Origin: an uncultured Porphyromonas sp.
Lineage (GTDB): Bacteria > Bacteroidota > Bacteroidia > Bacteroidales > Porphyromonadaceae
DNA length: 26,271 bases
Reading direction: 5' to 3'
Assembly: GCA_943912835.1 (NCBI GenBank)
Contig: CALTVJ010000018.1
Span: 1 to 26,271 of the forward strand
Made by a program: the position numbers and the translations under genes. This document shows positions 7,860 through 14,733 of the stretch, in pieces. The notes beneath the pieces were generated by a model. It was not told the DNA's origin. It did not search any database and saw only the letters and a list, made by a program, of their open reading frames with translations. Within the stretch, counting starts at the first letter, position 1. Each line of letters begins with the position of its first letter.

Positions 7860-8432
7860 CTATTCTCGTATTACTTGCACTTGCCCACTTCGTCCCAATT
7901 TAATGATTTGAGAAGGAGGAGGATTTTGCTTATCTCCTTGACGATACCCTACAATATAGTCTACAGCCTCTTTTATCTCGGGGCTAATCGCAGAGAATGT
8001 AAGTGGTGTAGGTTCTCCACTGATATTAGCACTAGTCGATACTATAGCACCACGGAATCCTCGACAAAGAGCCGAAGAGAATGCCTCTGTCGTAACACGA
8101 ATACCAAGGCTACCATCTTCAGAGAGCAGATTGGGAGCTACTCCTGTTGCCCCATCATAAATCATCGTCAAAGGACGTGTCGCCACCTCAACCAAATCAT
8201 AGGCAATCTCTGGGATTTGAGGTACGAGATACTCAAGCTCAGCGACACTATCAACGAGGACAAGCATACTTTTGCTGTCGCTACGCCTTTTGAGCTCGTA
8301 TATTTTCGCAACGGCATCAGCATTGCTGGCATCACATCCAATCCCCCAAACAGTATCTGTTGGATAAAGAATGATACCGCCACGGCGTAGTGTACGTATG
8401 GCGGTATCTAGGTCTTGTTTATAGTCTTGCAT
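7860..8432 (-). CDS. tsaC: L-threonylcarbamoyladenylate synthase (YrdC/TsaC type)
   Basis: The enzyme makes threonylcarbamoyl-AMP from threonine, bicarbonate and ATP for the t6A37 modification of ANN-decoding tRNAs. From the ATG at 8432 it is about 190 residues, the single-domain YrdC/TsaC length, without the extra Sua5 domain. Visible motifs are GGIILYPTDTVWGIGCDA, the KRRSDSKSM basic segment and STSANISGEP, which line the ATP/threonine site. The frame stays open upstream to 8528, but that would overlap the aminotransferase gene and add a non-homologous leader. The 34-base gap to the aminotransferase suggests co-transcription. Confidence 0.92.
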   Translation of the reverse strand: MQDYKQDLDTAIRTLRRGGIILYPTDTVWGIGCDASNADAVAKIYELKRRSDSKSMLVLVDSVAELEYLVPQIPEIAYDLVEVATRPLTMIYDGATGVAPNLLSEDGSLGIRVTTEAFSSALCRGFRGAIVSTSANISGEPTPLTFSAISPEIKEAVDYIVGYRQGDKQNPPPSQIIKLGRSGQVQVIRE

Positions 8433-8466
8433 ATAAATATTATAAATAACTCTACGGCTCTGCCTA

Positions 8467-9654
8467 CTAAGACAAAGCCACATGGATGCGTCGCACAGCT
8501 TCGCTAAGCAGTTCTCTACTTGTTGCATAGCTTATACGGACACATTCCTTATTACCAAAGGCTTCTCCTGCAACTGTTGCTACTTGAGCTTCTTCAAGCA
8601 AGAACATCGCCATATCGGTAGTGTTTGTAATCGTTCGTCCTTTTATCGTTTTACCAAAGAAATCAGATACATCAATGAAGATATAAAATGCGCCTTGAGG
8701 TTTATTTACCCTAAGTCCAGGGATTTGTTTTAGTCCATCTAAGACCAAATCACGACGCTCTTTAAACTCGTCAATCATATAGCGAATCTCAGACAGAGGT
8801 GCATCAAGAGCTGCAATTGTCGCTCTCTGTGCGATACTGTTTGTCCCGCTTGTGATTTGTCCTTGCATCTTGGTGCAAGCCTTAATAATCCATTGAGGAG
8901 CAGCCATGTAACCAATACGCCAGCCAGTCATCGCAAAAGCCTTAGAAACACCATTGATGGTTATCGTTCTATCATATAACCCATCAAGACTAGCGATACT
9001 CGTATGTTCCCCCTCAAATCGAATATGCTCGTAAATTTCATCAGAGCATATAAGTATGTTGGGATACTTACGAAGCACAACAGCCAAAGCTTCTAATTCC
9101 TCTTTTGTATAAACTGAACCTGATGGATTGCAAGGAGAGTTAAACCAAATCATTTTGGTTCGCTCGTTAATAGCTTCTTCGAGTTGCTTTGCCGTAATCT
9201 TAAAGTCTGTATCTATACTCGTTGGCAACTCTACCGGTGTTCCTCCTGCTAGTTTAATCAGGTCGCTATAACTCACCCAATAAGGTGCTGGGATAAGGAC
9301 TTCATCACCCTCGTCAACAAGACAGAGTGCAACATTAGCCAAACATTGCTTAGCACCCGTAGATACGATGATTTGCTCTGGACTATATGTCAGCTGATTT
9401 TCTCTTGCGAACTTACGACATATAGCCTCCCTCAAATCTTTGTAGCCATCCACAGGGGTGTATTTGTTATACCCATCATTGAGGGCTTGGTGGGCAGCCT
9501 CTAAAATATGTTTGGGTGGTGCAAAGTCTGGTTCTCCTAGACTCAGGTTAATGACATCAATGCCTTGCGCCTTTAGCTCAGTTGCTTTAGCTGCCATAGC
9601 CAAGGTCGCTGATGGAGCCATGGCACGCACACGGTTAGAGAGTAGCTCATTCAT
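8467..9654 (-). CDS. PLP-dependent class I aminotransferase, aspartate aminotransferase family
   Basis: This 395-residue cytoplasmic fold-type I enzyme exchanges amino groups between amino acids and keto acids, most likely aspartate and 2-oxoglutarate. Features are NLSLGEPDF near the N-terminus, FNSPCNPSG (171-179, the conserved Asn), CSDEIYEHI with the PLP-ring aspartate (D205), and INGVSKAFAMTGWRIGYM carrying the Schiff-base lysine K238. A substrate-carboxylate arginine lies in CVRISYAT near the C-terminus. The layout is that of the AspC subgroup found in Bacteroidetes and Bacillus; exact substrate range is not readable. It is the first gene of the minus-strand operon with tsaC, cbiJD and the acetyltransferase. 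A good promoter lies just upstream. Confidence 0.93.
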   Translation of the reverse strand: MNELLSNRVRAMAPSATLAMAAKATELKAQGIDVINLSLGEPDFAPPKHILEAAHQALNDGYNKYTPVDGYKDLREAICRKFARENQLTYSPEQIIVSTGAKQCLANVALCLVDEGDEVLIPAPYWVSYSDLIKLAGGTPVELPTSIDTDFKITAKQLEEAINERTKMIWFNSPCNPSGSVYTKEELEALAVVLRKYPNILICSDEIYEHIRFEGEHTSIASLDGLYDRTITINGVSKAFAMTGWRIGYMAAPQWIIKACTKMQGQITSGTNSIAQRATIAALDAPLSEIRYMIDEFKERRDLVLDGLKQIPGLRVNKPQGAFYIFIDVSDFFGKTIKGRTITNTTDMAMFLLEEAQVATVAGEAFGNKECVRISYATSRELLSEAVRRIHVALS

Positions 9655-9677
9655 AACTAAAAGGTATTATGTTATCG

Positions 9678-9707
9678 CAAAGGTAGATAAAATAAGCTTA
9701 TCCCAAA
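9678..9707 (-). promoter_or_regulatory. Promoter of the aminotransferase-tsaC-cbiJD operon
   Basis: Read on the minus strand, a TTTG -33 element (9704-9707) is followed after 18 bases by TACCTTTG (9678-9685), matching the Bacteroidetes -7 box. It lies 24 bases before the start codon at 9654. This is one of the two best-formed promoters in the window. Confidence 0.7.
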
Positions 9708-9850
9708 TATAAACCTACTTTCATAAGACAATATGCACTTCATTATTTAAGTCATTACGCTCAGTCTTTGGGAAAGGATTTAAGAGGGTCTCAATATCGG
9801 CAAAAAATCACCTTTATATATACCTTATTTTAAGATACTTATCAGAAGAG

Positions 9851-9940
9851 AAATTTCCACTATAGTAAAAATAAATTTCTAGTATAGTAAAAAAATATTT
9901 CCACTATAGTGAAAATTTATTTCTACTATAGTGGAAATTT
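9851..9940. repeat. Four tandem 22-bp palindromic repeats
   Basis: Units start at 9854, 9876, 9898 and 9920, exactly 22 bases apart. Each contains an imperfect palindrome fitting TTTCYACTATAGTRGAAA, with the core ACTATAGT intact in units 1, 3 and 4 and AGTATAGT in unit 2. The first 16 bases of the block (AAATTTCCACTATAGT) are the exact reverse complement of the last 16. The whole block can fold as one hairpin of about 43 pairs with about five mismatches. It begins 15 bases after the stop of the tlpA-like gene and about 170 bases upstream of the aminotransferase promoter. It could be a multi-site operator, a large RNA hairpin or a small repeat element. No T-run follows it on the minus strand, so it is not a canonical terminator. 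Confidence 0.85.
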
Positions 9941-9955
9941 TAGAGGACTATAACC

Positions 9956-11080
9956 CTAAAGCTTACCGCCATTTTTTGTTAGTTCGGCTTCTAGTAGAGC
10001 TCTAAGTTTCGTCTCTCCGTGAAGATTACGCTCTACGATTGTGCCGTCTGGCGCAATAAGTAGGATTTGTGGGATCCCCTTGATACCATATAGCACCGTT
10101 GGTTCTTCCTTGTTATAAATCTGTGGCCAAGGCAACTCATCGTCAGCAACAGCTTTAAGGTGAGCGTCCCATTCATCCCAAACCGATACGCCTACGATTT
10201 GCAGACCTTTGTCTTTGTACTCGGCATAGAGCTTCTTGAGTGTAGGCATAGCACGACGGCAAGGACCACACCAACTTGCCCAAAAGTCTACAAGCGTATA
10301 ATGCCCACGACCAGCAAAGTCACTCAAACGAGTAGGCTCTTTGGCATCGTTAATGCCAGAGAAATCTACGAACTTTTTACCAGCTGATGTCGTACGCTCT
10401 GCCTCAATCTGCTTGATGAGCTTAGCCGTCCCGGCATCAGCAAGCAATGCAGGACTAGCCAAACTAATCCATTCGTTGATTTTCTCCTCGGTAGCCTCTA
10501 CTTGACCAGAGAGCAAGAAGCGCAATGCTCTGGCACCAATGACGTTGTTTGGATACTGACGAAGCGTATTATCATAGATTTTGCTTGCGACATCGCTATA
10601 AGCCTTGAAGGCTTGCTCTTGCTCCTCCCCCTTAGTGGCACGATAGCGAGCTACGAGGGGTGAGAGCAACTCCTCAGCGTGTTGCATATCCTTATCATAA
10701 GCATTATTTAGACGTGTACCCAAGGCATAAGACTTGGACATATCAGCTTGAATCTGGCCTTCGTCAAGGATAAGTGTCGTACGTAATTTACCCACACGCA
10801 GTTGAAACATCGACACCGTATCGACAGGGATCTCGCTATTCTTAAAGCTGAACGAAGTCCCACGGACAGTCGTCTGAGCTAGGGTATCAATTTTGTCTGC
10901 CTGACGTATCAAGTAGATTGTAGAACCATCTAAGTCTTTGTTCGGCACGGTACCACTCAAACGTGGTTGAGCCGTAACGACTTTCTTCTTAGTTACTTTT
11001 TTAGACTGAGCCTGCAATGCTCCATGAGGGAGGGCAACAGCCACAGATAGTGCCGCAAGGGCAATCGTTAATTGTTTCAT
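9956..11080 (-). CDS. TlpA-like thioredoxin-fold protein with N-terminal DUF4369-like domain
   Basis: This 374-residue exported protein has an N-terminal signal peptide (MKQLTIALAALSVAV, probable cleavage after LQA, about residue 24). A beta-rich DUF4369-like region (about 38-130) and a helical linker (about 131-235) precede a C-terminal thioredoxin domain. The redox motif is WASWCGPCRR, with cysteines 271 and 274. Such proteins act in the periplasm of Bacteroidetes as thiol-disulfide reductases, often keeping partners reduced. No lipobox is seen. It lies 45 bases after the CDF transporter on the same strand with no terminator between, so it is probably the third gene of the sialidase operon. 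The palindrome array follows its stop. Confidence 0.9.
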   Translation of the reverse strand: MKQLTIALAALSVAVALPHGALQAQSKKVTKKKVVTAQPRLSGTVPNKDLDGSTIYLIRQADKIDTLAQTTVRGTSFSFKNSEIPVDTVSMFQLRVGKLRTTLILDEGQIQADMSKSYALGTRLNNAYDKDMQHAEELLSPLVARYRATKGEEQEQAFKAYSDVASKIYDNTLRQYPNNVIGARALRFLLSGQVEATEEKINEWISLASPALLADAGTAKLIKQIEAERTTSAGKKFVDFSGINDAKEPTRLSDFAGRGHYTLVDFWASWCGPCRRAMPTLKKLYAEYKDKGLQIVGVSVWDEWDAHLKAVADDELPWPQIYNKEEPTVLYGIKGIPQILLIAPDGTIVERNLHGETKLRALLEAELTKNGGKL

Positions 11081-11125
11081 TATTTATAATCTTAATATAT
11101 AAGTTGCTTTTGTAAATCAAAGCCA

Positions 11126-12082
11126 TCAGCAGTATTCTAAGCCACAACTTTCGCCCTCTGCGTCCAGCTCTATTGTTATATGACTCAAACCATAGTGCTC
11201 AGCTAGATGACGAACTTCACTTTTGAGTTGGCTTAGTTCGTGTGGATTATTATAGAGCGTCGGACTATGTACCAAATGAAGCGAAGCGATATGATCGCTA
11301 CCATTCATAGTCCACAGATGGATATCATGCACATCCAAGATCTGCTCATGCGCTCTCAACTCGTTCTCGAAACCTTCCAAATCAAATCCCTCGGGAACTC
11401 CTTGAAGCAAGATACGAAAAGTATCTCGTATGTTGAAAAATACATTGTACAATATCCAAAGAGAGATGCAGATAGAGAGTATCGGGTCAAGGATTACCCA
11501 ATCTGTAAAGTAGAGCACGACACTCATTATCAGGATTGCCACCCAACCGAAAATATCCTCCAACAAATGCAAACGAAGAGCTCTATCACTCAATGAAGTA
11601 CTACCCCACATACGCCATGCAGCTAAGCCATTGACCAATACACCCAATACTGCCAAGACGAATACGCCCCCCGCATCTATCGTTGAGGGGTTAAGTATCT
11701 TCGTTATGGAGGTATAAATCATAGCCACCGAGCCGAGGCACAGTATGACAGAGAGTAAGAGTGCCGACAGCAAAGAGAAGCGTTTGTAACCATAACTAAA
11801 ATGTTTATCTCGCCCTTTGCTACTCAAACGCTCCAAGTACCAAGCCATACCAAGAGATAGACTATCTCCAAAATCGTGCAGAGCATCAGAGAGTATCGCT
11901 ACACTCCCCGTATATAGCCCACCAAACAACTCAATAAGCGCAAACCCCAGATTCAGACAAAGAGCAATCAATAGGTTTTTACCTGATTTCGGCTGGTGCT
12001 CTCCGTGACTATGGTTGTGGCTATGTGTATGAGTATGCTGATGCCCATGACAACAGGTATGCTCTGCGTGAAAGTGTGGCAT
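11126..12082 (-). CDS. Cation diffusion facilitator (CDF) transporter, probably zinc efflux
   Basis: This 318-residue inner-membrane protein is of the CzcD/ZitB/ZnT type and exports Zn(II), and possibly Co or Cd, by proton antiport. The cytoplasmic N-terminus has 12 histidines in the first 29 residues (H-T-H-T-H-S-H pattern), a metal-binding tail. Six hydrophobic segments follow. The transport site is the paired H-x-x-x-D set: H69/D73 in SDALHDFGDS and H172/D176 in LHLLEDIFG. A soluble C-terminal domain (about 220-318) has the usual VHDIHLWTM dimerisation segment and ends in cysteines. It starts 8 bases after the sialidase stop and is followed 45 bases later by the thioredoxin gene. This pairing with a sialidase is unusual. 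Confidence 0.93.
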   Translation of the reverse strand: MPHFHAEHTCCHGHQHTHTHSHNHSHGEHQPKSGKNLLIALCLNLGFALIELFGGLYTGSVAILSDALHDFGDSLSLGMAWYLERLSSKGRDKHFSYGYKRFSLLSALLLSVILCLGSVAMIYTSITKILNPSTIDAGGVFVLAVLGVLVNGLAAWRMWGSTSLSDRALRLHLLEDIFGWVAILIMSVVLYFTDWVILDPILSICISLWILYNVFFNIRDTFRILLQGVPEGFDLEGFENELRAHEQILDVHDIHLWTMNGSDHIASLHLVHSPTLYNNPHELSQLKSEVRHLAEHYGLSHITIELDAEGESCGLEYC

Positions 12083-12090
12083 AATGCTAA

Positions 12091-14394
12091 TTATTTATTT
12101 AGGCTTTTAGAAACGCGCTCGCCTTTTCTGAGCCAATCCAAGCTAACCTCTGTGAAATAAATATCGTAAGCGGGGCGATCGTCTTCCTCACTGATAATCC
12201 CGATATTGCCATTTTTTAGACGTGTCACCTCACTATATGCCGCCTCGCCATCACAGAGCATACGACGTGTTTCCCAAGATTGCCCTTCATCTCGACTCAT
12301 GTAGAGCATCAGATGATCTCTCGTAGGGCTCGCAAGGAGTGTATGTAGGATGATGTCTTCGCTACCCTTACCCTCTTTGTTGTGTGAGTAACGAGTGAGC
12401 GCGGCATTACAAGCATTACCAACTAGCTCTGTCCACTGCTGAGGCTTGCCCCAAGTCTTACCATGGTCTGTACTGAGTATATAGGTACGAGGCGTATTGC
12501 TCGCTCGATTACGGCTTGAGATAAGCAAATCGCCATTACTTAGTTCGAGTATTTTACTTTCATCGCCATTGGTGCGCGCCACAGCCGAGCTATGCCAAGT
12601 CTTCCCCTGGTCGTCGGAGTAGACCATGACATTATCCATATTACCACCCCATCTCGCCTCAGTACGCATAGCCGCAACAAAAGCTATACGGCCTTGCGAA
12701 GTGATGATACCATTACCAGAGCCAAAAAATCCACCATTGGGATATCTATCTGTATAAACTTGCTTCGTAATATCTACGACAGGCGACCACGTTTTACCGC
12801 CATCAGTACTTTTGGTAAAATACATATCAAGAGGCTTCTTAGCACTGCTTGGATAGTACCAAAGTCCCGAACCAGCAACCATCACCATATAGATATTTTT
12901 ACCATCGGTCGTTATAGCTGCATCGCCATAACCATAGTCCGAAGAGCCTTTGGCTACGGTGATAGGCTTAGACCATGAGCGTCCGTTGTCTTGACTAATC
13001 TTGACCTCAACATCGATGTTGGAAGGGAGATCGTAATCCGTGGCCTTGCGTCTGTCAATAGCAGCAACCAAATGACCATTGTTTAGCTTAACCATTGAGG
13101 GGATACGATAGTGTGCCGAGTGGTTCTCGCTGGGTGCCCACAGCAAGACACGCTGCAACACAATCTCGTGTTTGTAGGCTTCACTTTGTGGGGCAAAAGG
13201 CTCGCTCCCTTTGAGCTTGATGCTCTCTACTTTGGTCGGCAACTGAGCCCCCTCCTCAGCCTTAGGTGAGATGTCGGCAACAAGCCATAGTTGACTATAT
13301 TTACTTATTTTGGGGGCATTCTTCACCGACCTAAGTGTCGTTGTCCCTAGCGCAGGCTTACCCTCTGCCAAGAGTGTTGCAGGCTTGCGATTGTCATAGC
13401 GGTCGCCATTGTCTGTGAGATATAGACGATAGCGAAGTACATTTTTGAGATGGCTTACCTCGGGCGTTGCAATGCGCACACTCTCTATCTGCTCCTCGGC
13501 ATTAAGTCCAAGCGAGAAGACACTCAAAGCCTGATTGTTGGCTCGTCCCACAAGATGTCCATTCGTCCTATGAGCTGTGTAAGACTTAATTTGTTGATGT
13601 TGAGTTTCAACCGGATAACCGTTAAGCTGAGCAGTATATCGCCCAGTCTCGTCTGTGTAACTCGTTGCACCTGCACGAAGCCCATCGAAGTCAAAAGCTG
13701 CGATTAAGCCCTCGCTTTGTGGGTTGATTTGCTCCGTCTTAGCATCTTGTACGAGTTCGCTTGCTTGTAGGGCTTTTTTATAGAAACGAAGATTGTCTAT
13801 ACGTCCAAAAAAGTGACCCTTTGCTTGCCCTTTGCTCTGCCCTGCTCCAATAAATAATGGAAACTTATTGCTGACAGACCAGTCACGGATACCGTCTATA
13901 GTCTTGATGAGCTGTTGGTCTAAGTAAATTTTGATTTTGTCTTCGGCTCGGTCTATGACGATAGCACAATGATACCAAGTATATAGTTCCTTAATATCGG
14001 GTGAGGCAAGCCAAGCATTAAAGGGTTTGTTATTCCCCGAGGCACTGCTCAAATTCGCCCCAATGAAGTTATTACTCATCGTACGTGCCACCATCACCTC
14101 ATAACCCGAGCGATTAAGACTATCAAGCGCTGGATGCGAGCTATCATGACGAGAAAAAATCCGCTGAGCCTCACCATGTATCATGCTACGCGAAGCATAC
14201 ATCCAGAATGTATAGCTATAGCTCTCTCCGAGCTTGATATCAAAGTCTGGATGAGCCTCCACACGCAGATACTGGTCTTTGCCATTCAAAGACAGGTAAC
14301 TGCTATGGTCAACACGGATATTTTGTGCAGACAAACTTAAACCTGCTGACATAAGACCAAGTGCAAGCCCTGCGATTTGTTTTGTTATATTCAT
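12091..14394 (-). CDS. Exported sialidase (neuraminidase, GH33) with LamG-like N-terminal domain
   Basis: The protein of 767 residues releases terminal sialic acid from glycoproteins and glycolipids. A signal peptide (about 1-23, ending LSA) directs export. Residues about 28-215 resemble a LamG/concanavalin-like domain (YSYTFWMYAS, IKIYLDQQLI, GRIDNLRFY). Residues about 230-410 form a beta-rich linker. The six-bladed propeller carries YRIP (429-432) with the arginine-triad R430. Five Asp boxes of type SxDxGxxW lie at 467-474, 529-536, 593-600, 641-648 and 700-707. An AYSE tyrosine segment is near 719-722. It is longer than simple bacterial sialidases because of the N-terminal domains. It heads a run with the CDF transporter and the TlpA-like gene, and is divergent from the dipeptidase gene. 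Confidence 0.95.
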   Translation of the reverse strand: MNITKQIAGLALGLMSAGLSLSAQNIRVDHSSYLSLNGKDQYLRVEAHPDFDIKLGESYSYTFWMYASRSMIHGEAQRIFSRHDSSHPALDSLNRSGYEVMVARTMSNNFIGANLSSASGNNKPFNAWLASPDIKELYTWYHCAIVIDRAEDKIKIYLDQQLIKTIDGIRDWSVSNKFPLFIGAGQSKGQAKGHFFGRIDNLRFYKKALQASELVQDAKTEQINPQSEGLIAAFDFDGLRAGATSYTDETGRYTAQLNGYPVETQHQQIKSYTAHRTNGHLVGRANNQALSVFSLGLNAEEQIESVRIATPEVSHLKNVLRYRLYLTDNGDRYDNRKPATLLAEGKPALGTTTLRSVKNAPKISKYSQLWLVADISPKAEEGAQLPTKVESIKLKGSEPFAPQSEAYKHEIVLQRVLLWAPSENHSAHYRIPSMVKLNNGHLVAAIDRRKATDYDLPSNIDVEVKISQDNGRSWSKPITVAKGSSDYGYGDAAITTDGKNIYMVMVAGSGLWYYPSSAKKPLDMYFTKSTDGGKTWSPVVDITKQVYTDRYPNGGFFGSGNGIITSQGRIAFVAAMRTEARWGGNMDNVMVYSDDQGKTWHSSAVARTNGDESKILELSNGDLLISSRNRASNTPRTYILSTDHGKTWGKPQQWTELVGNACNAALTRYSHNKEGKGSEDIILHTLLASPTRDHLMLYMSRDEGQSWETRRMLCDGEAAYSEVTRLKNGNIGIISEEDDRPAYDIYFTEVSLDWLRKGERVSKSLNK

Positions 14395-14463
14395 CTTTTA
14401 CAATTTGTTCATGATATAGTTAAAGTTCTATTCCTCTCATTATTTTAGGAACGTAACACCTAG

Positions 14464-14471
14464 CAAAGATA
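14464..14471 (-). promoter_or_regulatory. -7 box TATCTTTG for the sialidase operon
   Basis: An exact TATCTTTG on the minus strand lies 69 bases upstream of the sialidase ATG. No TTTG is seen at the expected -33 distance. Confidence 0.6.
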
Positions 14472-14570
14472 CATTTTTGTCCAATAATACCACCTAAAAA
14501 CCAACTTAATGCCTTGACACCAAATCCTCTCAACAACAACAGATTTATCTACATACCGAAACAACGATTA

Positions 14571-14610
14571 TCCTCCTACCGAAACGACAAACGTCGCCTA
14601 AGTAAGACGA
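14571..14610. repeat. Degenerate copy of a 40-bp inverted-repeat element
   Basis: It aligns without gaps to 26081-26120 at 32 of 40 bases; the shared segments include CCTACCGAA and GTARGACGA. Unlike the other copy, its two arms pair poorly. A further partial match, ACCGAAACAACGA, lies just upstream (about 14555-14567). Confidence 0.6.
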
Positions 14611-14699
14611 TTTAACTAGCATAAATAGTTGGATTTTATACACGCAAAGAGCATGCAAACAACCGAAGGTCATAAGCATCTTATTTGCTATGGAATACT

Positions 14700-14707
14700 T
14701 ATCTTTG
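14700..14707 (+). promoter_or_regulatory. -7 box TATCTTTG for the dipeptidase gene
   Basis: This exact TATCTTTG lies 27 bases before the chosen ATG (14734), giving a 5' leader of about 20 bases. It argues against translation starting at 14629. Confidence 0.65.
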
Positions 14708-14733
14708 GGAAAAGACTTAAACCACGAAATAAG

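Larger units (their letters stand above)
9655..9955. other. Intergenic region between the tlpA-like gene and the aminotransferase gene
   Basis: The 301 bases carry no plausible gene. The right third is a tandem palindrome array (9851-9940); the left end holds the aminotransferase promoter. The middle is AT-rich, with a T/A alternating stretch near 9810-9820, and nothing else is recognised. Confidence 0.7.
14395..14733. other. Divergent intergenic region between sialidase and dipeptidase genes
   Basis: These 339 bases contain the two outward-facing TATCTTTG boxes and, between them, a degenerate copy of a repeat element (14571-14610). The dipeptidase frame remains open back to 14629, but that stretch includes the promoter and has no homologous look, so I treat it as non-coding. 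Confidence 0.65.

Noticed and set aside
7852..7872. Cobalamin riboswitch before the CbiJ-CbiD gene
   Set aside because: Only seven bases separate it from the tsaC stop, and no B12-box-like sequence was noticed before the operon.
7875..8390. Plus-strand 171-codon frame
   Set aside because: It is antisense to tsaC, which has clear family motifs; the translated product is rich in Ser, Arg and Cys with no recognisable domain.
9851..9940. CRISPR array
   Set aside because: The units are contiguous 22-base palindromes with only four-base AT-rich spacing, so there are no unique spacers, and there are no cas genes nearby.
12592..12978. Plus-strand 128-codon frame
   Set aside because: It is antisense to the sialidase propeller and has no independent support.
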